DNA of 34,095 nt, taken from assembly GCA_964617765.1 (NCBI GenBank), contig CAZTZY010000021.1:1-34095 (forward strand), in the 5' to 3' direction. The position numbers and the translations under genes are program-made. The DNA is from CAZTZY01 sp964617765. Its GTDB lineage: Bacteria > Pseudomonadota > Gammaproteobacteria > Pseudomonadales > DT-91. The notes under the pieces are model-generated. The model searched no databases and was not told where the DNA came from. It worked only from the letters and a program-made list of their open reading frames with translations. This document shows, piece by piece, positions 7,584 to 15,427 of this stretch (the first letter of the stretch is position 1; the number at the start of each line of letters is the position of its first letter).

Positions 7584-8654
7584 ATGTCTGACCTTTTAAA
7601 TACCCGCATTACACAGTTGTTAGGCTGTAAATATCCCATCATTCAAACTGCAATGGGTTGGGTGGCAGATCCCAATCTGGTGGCGGGTACCTGTAATGCC
7701 GGTGGTTTCGGTTTTCTGGCCGGTGCAACTATCCCTCCTGAAGAAATGGAGCGTGATATTTTAAAAGTGAAGGAGCTGACTGATAAAAATTTCGGAGTGA
7801 ACTTTCATATGTACCAGCCGAATGCTGCCGAGATTGTTGATTTGTGTATCAAGCATGGTGTGAAGGCAGTGAGTTATAGTCGTTCGCCTGGCAAAGAGAT
7901 GATCAAGAAGTTGAAAGATAACGGCATTGTGTGTATGCCAACCGTGGGTTTGCCAAAACATGCGATCAAAGCCGTGGAAATGGGCGCTGACGCAGTGACG
8001 GTTCAGGGCGGTGAAGGTGGCGGCCATACCGGTAAAGTGCCAACGACTTTGTTATTGCCACAAGTGGTTGATGCTGTTGGTGCTAAAGTGCCGGTGTTAG
8101 GTGCCGGTGGTTTCAAGGATGGCCGTGGATTAGTTGCAGCAATGGCTTATGGTGCTGATGGTATTGCGATGGGTACACGTTTTCTGTTGACACAAAACAG
8201 CCCGGTGCCTTTGGCGACCAAACAACGTTATCTCGATTGTAAAGATCCGGGCAATATCATTGTATCTATTGCGATGGATGGTTTGCCGCAGCGTATGGTA
8301 ATGAATGAATGGCTGGACGATATGGAGCGTGCAGGCAATTTGCGCAAGCTGATCATTGCCTTAAATAACGGTTTGAAATTCCGCAAATTTACCGGTGCCA
8401 ATATTTTCAGTTTGCTTAAATCAGCAGTGGCAATGGTCCGTGATGATGGTTTAACACCAGCACAAGCCATTATGTCAGCGAATGCACCGATGATCATCAT
8501 GAAGGCCATGGTAGAAGGCAAGCCTGCGGAAGGTGTATTACCATCAGGTCAGGTAGCGGGTGTTATCGACAGTTTGCCCACCTGTGAAGAATTGATTCAG
8601 TCGATCGTTAAAGAAGCCGAAGCGCGTTTAGCCGCTTTGTGCAGCAAGTGTTAA
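7584..8654 (+). CDS. ipdC: IpdC-like flavin oxidoreductase (nitronate monooxygenase / 2-NPD fold)
   Basis: This 356-residue TIM-barrel flavoprotein matches the length of IpdC (Rv3553, about 355). IpdC acts on the hydroxylated/oxidised indane CoA thioester before ring D opening. FMN-site motifs are QGGEGGGHTG (141-150), GAGGFKDG (173-180) and GADGIAMGTRF (190-200), as in 2-nitropropane dioxygenase-like proteins. Annotation pipelines often call such proteins nitronate monooxygenase, but position between ipdAB and echA20 argues for the steroid role. AGAGAG lies about 10 bases before the ATG. It is in the same operon as ipdAB. Confidence 0.85.
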   Translation: MSDLLNTRITQLLGCKYPIIQTAMGWVADPNLVAGTCNAGGFGFLAGATIPPEEMERDILKVKELTDKNFGVNFHMYQPNAAEIVDLCIKHGVKAVSYSRSPGKEMIKKLKDNGIVCMPTVGLPKHAIKAVEMGADAVTVQGGEGGGHTGKVPTTLLLPQVVDAVGAKVPVLGAGGFKDGRGLVAAMAYGADGIAMGTRFLLTQNSPVPLATKQRYLDCKDPGNIIVSIAMDGLPQRMVMNEWLDDMERAGNLRKLIIALNNGLKFRKFTGANIFSLLKSAVAMVRDDGLTPAQAIMSANAPMIIMKAMVEGKPAEGVLPSGQVAGVIDSLPTCEELIQSIVKEAEARLAALCSKC

Positions 8655-8676
8655 TCATTTAATTGAGGTTCAAGTA

Positions 8677-9441
8677 ATGAGCAAGCCATTTAATGTCACT
8701 ATCCAGAACGGTATTGCCGAACTGATTTTTAACAAACCTCCTGTGAATGCGTTTACTTCACAAGGCTGGGCAGATATCGCCGCTGAAATTGAGGCGTTAG
8801 GCCATAATGAAGAAGCGCGCGTGATTATTATCGCTGCTGAAGGTCGTGGTTTTTGTGCCGGTGTGGATATCAAGGAGCTCGATGCGGATGACTCATTGAT
8901 TGTAAAAGTGAACAAGGGCAACTACGACACGTTCAAGGCGATTCATTTGAATTCCAAGCCAGTGATTGTTGCGGTACACGGATTTGTATTGGGTGGTGGT
9001 ATCGGTATTTCCGGAGCGGCTGATATCATCGTCGCTTCCGAATGTGCCACCTTTGCGGTGCCTGAAGTGGATAGGGGCGCGATGGGTGGCGGTGCGCATT
9101 TGCAGCGTATGTTCCCGGTGCAAAAAGTGCGTTATATGTATTTTACCGGTTTGCCGATTACCGCTCAGGAGGCCTATCGTTTGGGCGCTGTTGAGCGTGT
9201 AGTGCCGCGTGACCAGTTGATGACAGTGGCACGTGAAATTGCTGCCAAAATTGCTGAAAAATCACCGCGTATGATTGCGCTGGCAAAAGAGGCATTGACC
9301 GGTATTGAAGACGGTAATCTCGAGGCTAAATACCGTTCAGAACAAGGTTTTACGTTAGAGGCCTATCAGTCGCCTGATTCTGCAGAGTCGCGTGCTGCGT
9401 TTGTGAGCAAGCGTGAAGCTAATTTTCAGGAGAAAAAATAA
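8677..9441 (+). CDS. echA20: EchA20-type steroid ring D hydrolase (crotonase family)
   Basis: A 254-residue crotonase-fold protein. The oxyanion-hole regions are EGRGFCAGVDIKEL (55-68) and GFVLGGGIGISG (102-113), and PEVDRGAMGG follows with Glu130. The mycobacterial EchA20 shares the FxAGVDIKE pattern, the PExxRGAxG stretch and the C-terminal YRxEQGFTxE segment, all visible here. EchA20 hydrolyses ring D of HIEC-CoA to give COCHEA-CoA, the substrate of IpdAB. GAGG precedes the ATG, and the gene starts 22 bases after ipdC. A generic enoyl-CoA hydratase role is the alternative; context favours the ring hydrolase. Confidence 0.85.
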   Translation: MSKPFNVTIQNGIAELIFNKPPVNAFTSQGWADIAAEIEALGHNEEARVIIIAAEGRGFCAGVDIKELDADDSLIVKVNKGNYDTFKAIHLNSKPVIVAVHGFVLGGGIGISGAADIIVASECATFAVPEVDRGAMGGGAHLQRMFPVQKVRYMYFTGLPITAQEAYRLGAVERVVPRDQLMTVAREIAAKIAEKSPRMIALAKEALTGIEDGNLEAKYRSEQGFTLEAYQSPDSAESRAAFVSKREANFQEKK

Positions 9442-9448
9442 TTTTCCG

Positions 9449-9472
9449 TAGGTCGGGATTTATCCCGACAAA
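9449..9472. repeat. Short palindromic hairpin repeat
   Basis: GTCGGGAT (9452-9459) and ATCCCGAC (9462-9469) form a perfect eight-base stem with a two-base loop, preceded by GTAG. Hairpins of this TAGGTCGGGATTTATCCCGAC kind are common dispersed repeats in proteobacteria. No T-run follows, so it is not a classic terminator. A direct repeat CAAGACATA lies at 9490-9498 and 9500-9508, just before the next gene. Confidence 0.6.
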
Positions 9473-9524
9473 CATGTGATAAGTTAAAGCAAGACATATC
9501 AAGACATAAAGAGAGAACCAGACG

Positions 9525-10697
9525 ATGGATTTACAATTTACTCCAGAACAACAAGCCTTTCGCGCTGAAATTCGTGAATGGCTGGAAGCCAATGTCCCTG
9601 CCGAATCCTTACAAACCTACGATACGGAAGAAGGCTTCAAACAACATCGTGAATGGGAAGCCAAACTCAATGAAGGCCGTTGGGGTATGGTGACCTGGCC
9701 GACCGAATTGGGCGGCCGTGATGCCGACCTTATCCAATGGCTGATTTTTGAAGAAGAATACTTCCGTGCCAAGGCGCCCTCGCGTGTAAACCAGAATGGT
9801 ATCTTTTTGTTAGGGCCAACCTTGATGGAATACGGCACGCCGGAACAAAAGGCAGCGATTTTGCCAAAAATGGCTAACGGAACAGAGGTGTGGGCACAAG
9901 GCTGGTCTGAGCCGGGTGCTGGTTCTGATATGGCAGCAATTCGCTCCAAGGCCGAGCTGTCTGAAGATGGCCAGTTCTACATCATCAATGGCCAGAAAAC
10001 CTGGTCTACGCGTGCAGTATGGGCTGATCAGTGTTTTGGCATGTTCCGTACAGATCCTGCATCACAGCGCCATAAAGGTTTAACTTTTATTCTAGTGCCG
10101 TTGAATCTGGAAGGTATTACCGTGCGCCCGATTCCACAGCTTGATGGATTACCCGGTTTTGCGGAAATATTTTTTGATAATGTCAAAGTGCCGGTGAGCT
10201 GCCGTTTGGGTGAGGAAGGTGAAGGCTGGGCTGTGGCTATGTCGACTGCCGGTTTTGAGCGTGGCTTGATGTTACGTTCGCCAGCGCGTTTCCAGGAAAC
10301 GGCACGTCGCCTGATTGATTTGTATAAGGCCAACCAGGAATCGGCTGACCGTGATCCGGTAGTCAGGGATTCGGTGATCAAGGCGTATATGGCGGCTGAG
10401 TCTTATTGTTTAACCACTTACCAGACAGCTTGCCGTTTGGTGCAAGGCGGGAAAATTGGTCCTGAGTCATCCACCAACAAGATTTTCTGGTCCGAGCTGG
10501 ATCAGGATATGCACGCTACCGCGATGAGCATATTGGCAGCGCGTGCCGAACTGGAGCCTCATGCACCATCGGCTAAAGGTGTAGGTACCTGGTTAGACGG
10601 ATTTCTGTTTGCGCAATCAGGGCCAATCTATGCCGGCACTAATGAAATTCAACGTAATATAATTGCCGAGCGTATGCTGGGCATGCCACGTAAGTAA
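9525..10697 (+). CDS. Acyl-CoA dehydrogenase, FadE31-like (large subunit type)
   Basis: A 390-residue acyl-CoA dehydrogenase resembling FadE31 of the KstR2 regulon, including the RVNQNGIFLLGPTL stretch (87-100). The flavin and substrate loop WSEPGAGSDMA (127-137), the C-terminal GTNEIQRNIIAERMLGMP signature and FERG with Glu245 are visible. This glutamate aligns with the helix-G catalytic base of isovaleryl-CoA dehydrogenase, while the usual alternative base position (the E of YEGT) is alanine. It is followed after 11 bases by a smaller acyl-CoA dehydrogenase lacking such a base, so the two probably form a heteromeric enzyme. The expected role is dehydrogenation of a ring C/D-derived CoA thioester; the exact substrate is inferred only. 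Confidence 0.82.
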   Translation: MDLQFTPEQQAFRAEIREWLEANVPAESLQTYDTEEGFKQHREWEAKLNEGRWGMVTWPTELGGRDADLIQWLIFEEEYFRAKAPSRVNQNGIFLLGPTLMEYGTPEQKAAILPKMANGTEVWAQGWSEPGAGSDMAAIRSKAELSEDGQFYIINGQKTWSTRAVWADQCFGMFRTDPASQRHKGLTFILVPLNLEGITVRPIPQLDGLPGFAEIFFDNVKVPVSCRLGEEGEGWAVAMSTAGFERGLMLRSPARFQETARRLIDLYKANQESADRDPVVRDSVIKAYMAAESYCLTTYQTACRLVQGGKIGPESSTNKIFWSELDQDMHATAMSILAARAELEPHAPSAKGVGTWLDGFLFAQSGPIYAGTNEIQRNIIAERMLGMPRK

Positions 10698-10708
10698 GGG
10701 GAAGGGCA

Positions 10709-11764
10709 ATGGATTTTACATTTTCAGAAGATCAATTGTTGTTTCAGGAAAGCGTTCGCGACTTTCTGGTAAATGAAATTACGTGCGAAAAAATTCGCGA
10801 ACTGTGGGAAACCGACACTGGCCGTAGTGAAGATCTTTGGGGCAAACTGGCTGAAATGGGTTTGACCGGAATTACCGTGCCTGAAGAATTTGGCGGTTTG
10901 GGTATGAACGAAGTTGATTTCGTTTTGCTGGCACAGGAATGCGGCTATGTAGCATTGCCAGAACCGTTGGTGCAAACCGTATTGGTTGCAGTGCCAACGC
11001 TGGTGGCTTGCAAAAACGAAGAGCTGAAATCGTACTGGTTACCCAAAATTGCAGCAGGTGAAGCACGTGTATCTGTAGGTCTGGAGCAAAACATTTTTGT
11101 TGAAGATGCCCATGTGGCTGATTTGATGCTGATTGAAAAAGCCGGCGCATTGTATGCGGTGGAAAAATCAGAAGCTGAAATTATCTATAATCAATCGATT
11201 GATTTAAGTCGTAAATTATTTACCGTGCAGTTTAATGAAACCAAGGCGATTTTAGTGGCTGATGGTGAAGAAGCTGACAGGTTGATTGAAGGTGCATTGA
11301 ATCGCGGTGCCCTGGCTTGCGCAGCACAGGCGTTGGGTTTAACCCAGCGCATGATTGATATATCTGTGCAATACACTACCGACAGAACGCAATTTGGTGC
11401 GCCGATAGGTTCGTTTCAGGCGGTTAAACACCGTATGGCCAATGTAGCTGTGGCGTTAGAATATTCCAAGGCAACCGTGCATCGTGCGGCTTATGATATT
11501 GCCCATAATCTTTCTACGGCGAGTGTGAATGTTTCCCACGCGAAACTGGCGGCTTGTGATGCTTCTTTAATCGGCGCAAAAAACAGCATTCAGGTACACG
11601 GTGCGATGGGTTATACCTGGGAAGTCGATTTACATATCTTCATGAAAAAAGCCTGGGCGCATGATAAAACCTGGGGTGATGCAGCATTTCATAAGGCACG
11701 TGTGGCTGATTATATTTTTGAGAAAGATGCTCCCGTTGGTGCAGGTAATACTTTTCTATTGTGA
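10709..11764 (+). CDS. Acyl-CoA dehydrogenase, small partner subunit (FadE32/FadE33-like)
   Basis: A 351-residue acyl-CoA dehydrogenase family protein, close in size to FadE32/FadE33 (about 320). It starts 11 bases after the larger dehydrogenase, with AAGGGGAAGGG before the ATG. The N-terminal domain has VPEEFGGLGM, and the C-terminal domain has the QFGAPIGSFQAVKHRMA and HGAMGYTWEVDLH motifs. At the helix-G position where the larger subunit has FERG, this chain reads LNRG (Asn198), so it lacks the expected catalytic base and probably serves as the non-catalytic half of an alpha2beta2-type enzyme, as known for steroid-degrading FadE pairs. Copy 2 of the structured repeat follows it. Confidence 0.8.
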   Translation: MDFTFSEDQLLFQESVRDFLVNEITCEKIRELWETDTGRSEDLWGKLAEMGLTGITVPEEFGGLGMNEVDFVLLAQECGYVALPEPLVQTVLVAVPTLVACKNEELKSYWLPKIAAGEARVSVGLEQNIFVEDAHVADLMLIEKAGALYAVEKSEAEIIYNQSIDLSRKLFTVQFNETKAILVADGEEADRLIEGALNRGALACAAQALGLTQRMIDISVQYTTDRTQFGAPIGSFQAVKHRMANVAVALEYSKATVHRAAYDIAHNLSTASVNVSHAKLAACDASLIGAKNSIQVHGAMGYTWEVDLHIFMKKAWAHDKTWGDAAFHKARVADYIFEKDAPVGAGNTFLL

Positions 11765-11788
11765 GGAGCTTCCTATAACGCAAGCTGA

Positions 11789-11866
11789 GCTGCGTTGAAA
11801 ACAGATTGTGATTCGGTCATTTACTGCCAGTAAACTCCCTTATCAAAATGTGTTTTCGCCTTGTCA
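11789..11866 (+). repeat. Nested stem-loop repeat, copy 2
   Basis: It starts GCTGCGTT and ends CGCCTTGTCAG. The outer stem AAAACAGATTGTGAT (11798-11812) pairs with ATCAAAATGTGTTTT (11842-11856) with two mismatches. The inner stem TTTACTG (11820-11826) pairs with CAGTAAA (11828-11834). The linkers TTCGGTCA and CTCCC are shared with copy 3. Confidence 0.75.
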
Positions 11867-11930
11867 GTTGGTGTTATTGAAACCTTCATATTAAATGACT
11901 ATTTAATTTGTTTTGTTTGAGGAATTGAAA

Positions 11931-13079
11931 ATGGCTGAAGCTTATATTGTTGATGCAGTACGTACACCGACCGGTCGACGCAAAGGCGGTCTGGCGCATG
12001 TGCATGGCGCAGATTTAGGCGCGCATGTTCTCAAGGCGATTGTTGAGCGTAACGGCATTCCCGATAATGAATATGATGATGTGATTTTTGGTTGTGTTGA
12101 TACAGTAGGTTCGTTAGCGGGTGATATCGCGCGTACTTGCTGGCTGGCTGCCGGCCTTTCACAGGAAGTGCCTGGTACAACCATTGATCGCCAGTGTGGC
12201 TCATCGCAACAGTCGGTACATTTTGCGGCGCAGGCCATAATGTCAGGTTGTATGGATGTGATTGTTGCTGGTGGTGTACAAACCATGACGCAAATCCCTA
12301 TCTCCTATGCGATGACAGCCGCTGAACCATTGGGGATTAAAGACCCTTTCTCTGGTTCCAAAGGTTGGGTGGCTCGTTATGGCAGCACTCCGCCAACACA
12401 ATTCAATTCGGCGCAAATGATTGCCGATAAATGGAATATTTCACGTAAAGAACTGGAAGAATATTCACTGGAATCGCATCGTCGAGCCTTGCAAGCCATT
12501 CAACAAGGTCGTTTCAAGAAAGAAATTGTGCCCTTGGAAGGTGTTGAACATGACGAAACTCCACGTGTGACATCGCTGGAAAAAATGGCTGAGCTCGAAG
12601 GTATTTTCGGTTGCGATAAAGTGACCGCCGGCGTGGCTTCGCAAACTTGTGATGCAGCGTCAGCGATGTTGATTGTTTCTGAACGAGCATTAAAGAAATA
12701 CAACCTGAAAGCGCGTGCGCGTATCCATCATATGAGCGTCAGGGCGGATGACCCGATCTGGATGTTAACAGCGCCCATTCCAGCAACACAATATGCCTTG
12801 AAAAAAGCAGGCATGACACTCGATCAAATTGACCTGGTAGAAATCAACGAAGCGTTTGCATCAGTGGTGGTAGCCTGGTTAAAAGAAACTGGATATCCCC
12901 ATGAGAAGACCAATGTGAATGGCGGTGCTATCGCACTAGGTCATCCTTTAGGTGCAACCGGTACGCGTTTGATGACAACACTGCTGCATGAGTTGGAGCG
13001 TACAGGTGGTCGTTATGGCTTACAAACTATGTGTGAAGGTGGCGGACAAGCCAACGTTACTATCATAGAACGCCTGTAA
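11931..13079 (+). CDS. fadA6: Steroid-degradation thiolase FadA6
   Basis: A 382-residue thiolase. The active residues are visible: nucleophile Cys89 in DRQCGSSQQ, NEAFAS, His338 in GGAIALGHPLGATG and Cys368 in TMCEGGGQ. The DRQCGSSQQ context, the RIHHMSVRADDP segment and the C-terminus NVTIIERL match mycobacterial FadA6 (Rv3556c), which thiolyses the beta-keto CoA intermediates after ring C opening. The ATG at 11931 is chosen over an in-frame upstream ATG at 11913 because TGAGGA lies eight bases before it and the length then fits the family. The stop codon is inside a perfect palindrome (13060-13094). Confidence 0.88.
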   Translation: MAEAYIVDAVRTPTGRRKGGLAHVHGADLGAHVLKAIVERNGIPDNEYDDVIFGCVDTVGSLAGDIARTCWLAAGLSQEVPGTTIDRQCGSSQQSVHFAAQAIMSGCMDVIVAGGVQTMTQIPISYAMTAAEPLGIKDPFSGSKGWVARYGSTPPTQFNSAQMIADKWNISRKELEEYSLESHRRALQAIQQGRFKKEIVPLEGVEHDETPRVTSLEKMAELEGIFGCDKVTAGVASQTCDAASAMLIVSERALKKYNLKARARIHHMSVRADDPIWMLTAPIPATQYALKKAGMTLDQIDLVEINEAFASVVVAWLKETGYPHEKTNVNGGAIALGHPLGATGTRLMTTLLHELERTGGRYGLQTMCEGGGQANVTIIERL

Positions 13080-13094
13080 GGCGTTCTATGATAG
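13060..13094 (+). repeat. Perfect 16-base inverted repeat enclosing the fadA6 stop codon
   Basis: CTATCATAGAACGCCT (13060-13075) is the exact reverse complement of AGGCGTTCTATGATAG (13079-13094), with a three-base loop GTA. The TAA stop (13077-13079) sits at the tip of the hairpin. No T-run follows, so it is not a standard terminator. It may stabilise or process the mRNA 3' end, or be left from a duplication-inversion. Confidence 0.85.
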
Positions 13095-13118
13095 GCGGCT
13101 TTATCTGGCGCTCCCTGA

Positions 13119-13193
13119 GCTGCGTTAAAAACGATTTTTGATTCGGTCATTTAGTTGACTAAACTCCCTCATCAAAAATCGTTTTTGCCTTGT
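13119..13193 (+). repeat. Nested stem-loop repeat, copy 3
   Basis: This is the best-formed copy. AAAAACGATTTTTGAT (13127-13142) pairs perfectly with ATCAAAAATCGTTTTT (13171-13186), and the inner stem TTTAGT (13150-13155) pairs with ACTAAA (13158-13163). An additional outermost pair, TTTATCTGG (13100-13108) and CCAGATAAA (13203-13211), brackets the element. The ends GCTGCGTT and GCCTTGTCAG match copy 2. Confidence 0.8.
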
Positions 13194-13268
13194 CAGTGAA
13201 CACCAGATAAACCCTTGTAATATCATTGTTAATGAAATTTTTGAAAATTTGAATTGAGGAGTAAATAA

Positions 13269-14153
13269 ATGGGTATTTGTGACGGTCGTGTGGTTATTGT
13301 AACAGGTGCTGGCGGTGGTTTGGGTGCGGCACATGCCAAAGAGTTTGCCAAAGAAGGTGCCAGTGTTGTGGTTAACGATATCAATCAGGCGGCTGCGCAA
13401 GCTGTAGTGAATGAGATTGTTGCTGCTGGCGGCAAGGCTGTGGTGAATACCTCGGATATCACTAATTATGCTGATGCTGAAAATGCCGTTAAACAGGCAA
13501 TAGCATCGTTTGGTGATTTGCATGTGGTGGTGAACAACGCCGGTATCAACCGTGATCGTATGTTTGCTTCCATGAGCGAAGCGGAATGGGATGCCATCAT
13601 GGCTGTGCATTTGAAAGGCCATTTTTGTATCAGCTCACATGCGGTGCATTACTGGCGTGACCAGTCCAAGGCAGGCAAACCTGTCGATGCTCGTATTATC
13701 AATACCACTTCCGGTGCAGGTTTACAGGGTTCTATCGGGCAATCCAATTATGCTGCTGCGAAAGCAGGTATTGCGGCATTAACCCTGAATCAGGCCGCTG
13801 AACTGGGTCGTTATGGCATTACTGCCAACGCTATTGCTCCGGCAGCACGCACAGGTATGACAACAGCCGTTGAATCTATGGCCGAAAGAATGAAAAAACC
13901 GGAAGATGGCAGCTTTGATTACTGGGCGCCAGAAAACGTATCTTCATTACTCGTGTGGCTGGGTTCTGCAGATTCCAAAGACGTGACCGGCAAAGTGTTT
14001 GAATCGGAAGGTGGCAAGATTTCTATTGCAGAAGGTTGGCAATCAACAGCTGGTATTGATAAAGGCGCGCGCTGGATGCCTGCGGAAGTGGGTGAGGGTG
14101 TGAGAAAATTGATTGCTACAGGCAAGCCCGCACAAAAAGTTTACGGTACATAA
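13269..14153 (+). CDS. Short-chain dehydrogenase, Rv3548c-like (steroid CD-ring catabolism)
   Basis: A 294-residue classical SDR. The cofactor motif TGAGGGLG (12-19), NNAG (89-92) and catalytic Ser148, Tyr161 and Lys165 (YAAAK) are all present. The sequence (MAVHLKGHF; a GAGLQGSIGQ loop; ENVSSLLVWLGSA; VTGKVFE; EGGKISIAEGW) resembles Rv3548c, an SDR of the KstR2 regulon, and the 17-beta-HSD type 4 group acting on 3-hydroxyacyl-CoA or hydroxysteroid substrates. GAGGAG lies seven bases before the ATG. It is the last gene of the ipd operon, with a terminator at 14171-14200. The exact reaction is unproven. Confidence 0.82.
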   Translation: MGICDGRVVIVTGAGGGLGAAHAKEFAKEGASVVVNDINQAAAQAVVNEIVAAGGKAVVNTSDITNYADAENAVKQAIASFGDLHVVVNNAGINRDRMFASMSEAEWDAIMAVHLKGHFCISSHAVHYWRDQSKAGKPVDARIINTTSGAGLQGSIGQSNYAAAKAGIAALTLNQAAELGRYGITANAIAPAARTGMTTAVESMAERMKKPEDGSFDYWAPENVSSLLVWLGSADSKDVTGKVFESEGGKISIAEGWQSTAGIDKGARWMPAEVGEGVRKLIATGKPAQKVYGT

Positions 14154-14170
14154 TGGTATCGATTAGTATG

Positions 14171-14200
14171 AAGGCGCTTTATTAGCGCCTTTTTTATTTT
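14171..14200 (+). terminator. Rho-independent terminator of the ipd operon
   Basis: The stem AAGGCGCT (14171-14178) with AGCGCCT (14184-14190) is followed by a T-rich tail reaching 14200. It lies just after the SDR stop codon. Confidence 0.88.
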
Positions 14201-14216
14201 ACCAATGAGGTCTCAA

Positions 14217-15008
14217 ATGATATTTCGTATATTGAATCTAGCGATTGCATTCGCGTTATTGATTTCCTGCGCCAGTTCTCCTACAGGTAGAAGTCAGTTG
14301 ATTCTCATTAGTGACAGTCAAATTGCGCAAATGGGTATTGCCAGTTTTACACAAATGAAAGAGCAATCCCCGCCAGTAAAAGATGCAGCTGCAAGTACTT
14401 ATGTCAGTTGTGTCAGTAATGCCCTTTTAAAAGCAGCCGGGGAAAACCCTGTGAAATGGGAAGTTCAGGTATTCAACGATAAATCACCTAACGCATTTGC
14501 ATTGCCAGGAAGGAAAATTGGCGTGCATACAGGAATGTTTTCAGTTGCCCAGACGCCGGCTCAATTGGCAGCGGTGATTGGTCATGAAATTGGCCATGTA
14601 CAGGCCAAGCATGGTGCAGAGCGGGTTTCGCTTAATATGGCCTCTCAATTGAGTCAACAAGCGGCTGCAATCAGTTTGCAAAATAACGAAAATAGTCAGT
14701 TGATTATGGCGGCCATAGGTTTGGGTTCGCAAATTGGTGTTATGTTGCCATATAGCAGGACGCATGAATCAGAGGCGGATTACATCGGATTAAAATTAAT
14801 GGCAAAAGCTGGATTCGATCCACAAGACAGTATTGATCTGTGGATAAATATGTCCAAGGCAAGTAATGGTAACCCGCCAGAATTTTTATCGACGCATCCT
14901 TCCGGAAAAACGCGTATTCAAAAATTATCGGCCAACATGCCCGAGGCTAATGCTATTTATCAATCAGTTAAAGCCAAGGGGTTAGTGCCCCAGTGTAAGA
15001 AAACCTGA
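14217..15008 (+). CDS. M48-family metalloprotease lipoprotein (BepA/LoiP-like)
   Basis: The 263-residue product has a lipoprotein signal ending LLISC (Cys18), then a zinc-metalloprotease core with HEIGH (123-127) and the third ligand in HESEADYIG (Glu186). Relatives (LoiP, BepA) work in the periplasm in outer-membrane protein quality control. BepA's TPR domain is absent, so it is of the short LoiP-like type. The ATG at 14217 is preferred over the one at 14205 because GAGG ends six bases before it. It sits between two steroid-catabolism units with its own position after a terminator, and there is no evident functional link to steroids. Confidence 0.85.
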   Translation: MIFRILNLAIAFALLISCASSPTGRSQLILISDSQIAQMGIASFTQMKEQSPPVKDAAASTYVSCVSNALLKAAGENPVKWEVQVFNDKSPNAFALPGRKIGVHTGMFSVAQTPAQLAAVIGHEIGHVQAKHGAERVSLNMASQLSQQAAAISLQNNENSQLIMAAIGLGSQIGVMLPYSRTHESEADYIGLKLMAKAGFDPQDSIDLWINMSKASNGNPPEFLSTHPSGKTRIQKLSANMPEANAIYQSVKAKGLVPQCKKT

Positions 15009-15246
15009 TTTATAGCTGTTTATCGATGTAGGTGATAGTTATCTATAAACAGCATTCAGAAGAATTTCGATCACTGATTTTCCCCCATGATTTTCCTTAA
15101 AGTACCTTTCCGGATCTTGTCCTTGCAAAGATGGTTTTTGCTTCGTAACGCCACTTGTTAAGTTAACTCCATATAAATCAATTAGTTAATTATTATTTTT
15201 GTTTGTTGTTCGTTAATTTATTCCAAGATGTCTATTTTTTAATAAT
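15009..15246. other. A+T-rich gene-free spacer after the M48 protease gene
   Basis: No gene is seen. A nine-base perfect stem, GCTGTTTAT (15015-15023) with ATAAACAGC (15045-15053), just after the protease stop may help end transcription, but no T-run follows. The rest is A+T rich and leads into the operator array at 15247. Confidence 0.45.
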
Positions 15247-15338
15247 AAATACTACAAATAGATGCTTGACGTCCAATTGTAGTTTGGTAGTATTTGACCA
15301 TAAATACTACAAATGAATCAAAAGTGTCTAAATGTAGT
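15247..15338 (+). promoter_or_regulatory. Promoter and multi-site operator array of the TetR/GMC/ALDH operon
   Basis: The half-site AAATACTAC occurs at 15247-15255 and 15302-15310 and inverted as GTAGTATTT at 15287-15295. The latter two form a perfect nine-base dyad with a six-base centre (GACCAT). Weaker inverted halves lie at 15276-15283 (ATTGTAGT) and 15331-15338 (AATGTAGT), each exactly 16 bases after an ACTACAAAT. TTGACG (15266-15271) and TAGTAT (15288-15293), 16 bases apart, make a plausible sigma-70 promoter whose -10 lies inside the main dyad. That layout suits repression, most simply by the TetR protein encoded just downstream (autoregulation, inferred). Confidence 0.68.
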
Positions 15339-15427
15339 TTTTAGTAAGAAGAAGATGTAAACAGGGTTAATACTAATTGGCATCGTTTTTTGTGATGTCT
15401 GGTTTCAAAAACAAGAGGAGATTCATC

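Noticed and set aside
9449..9472. Hairpin considered as a terminator inside the ipd operon
   Set aside because: No T-run follows; it matches a dispersed palindromic repeat, and the genes on both sides belong to one pathway.
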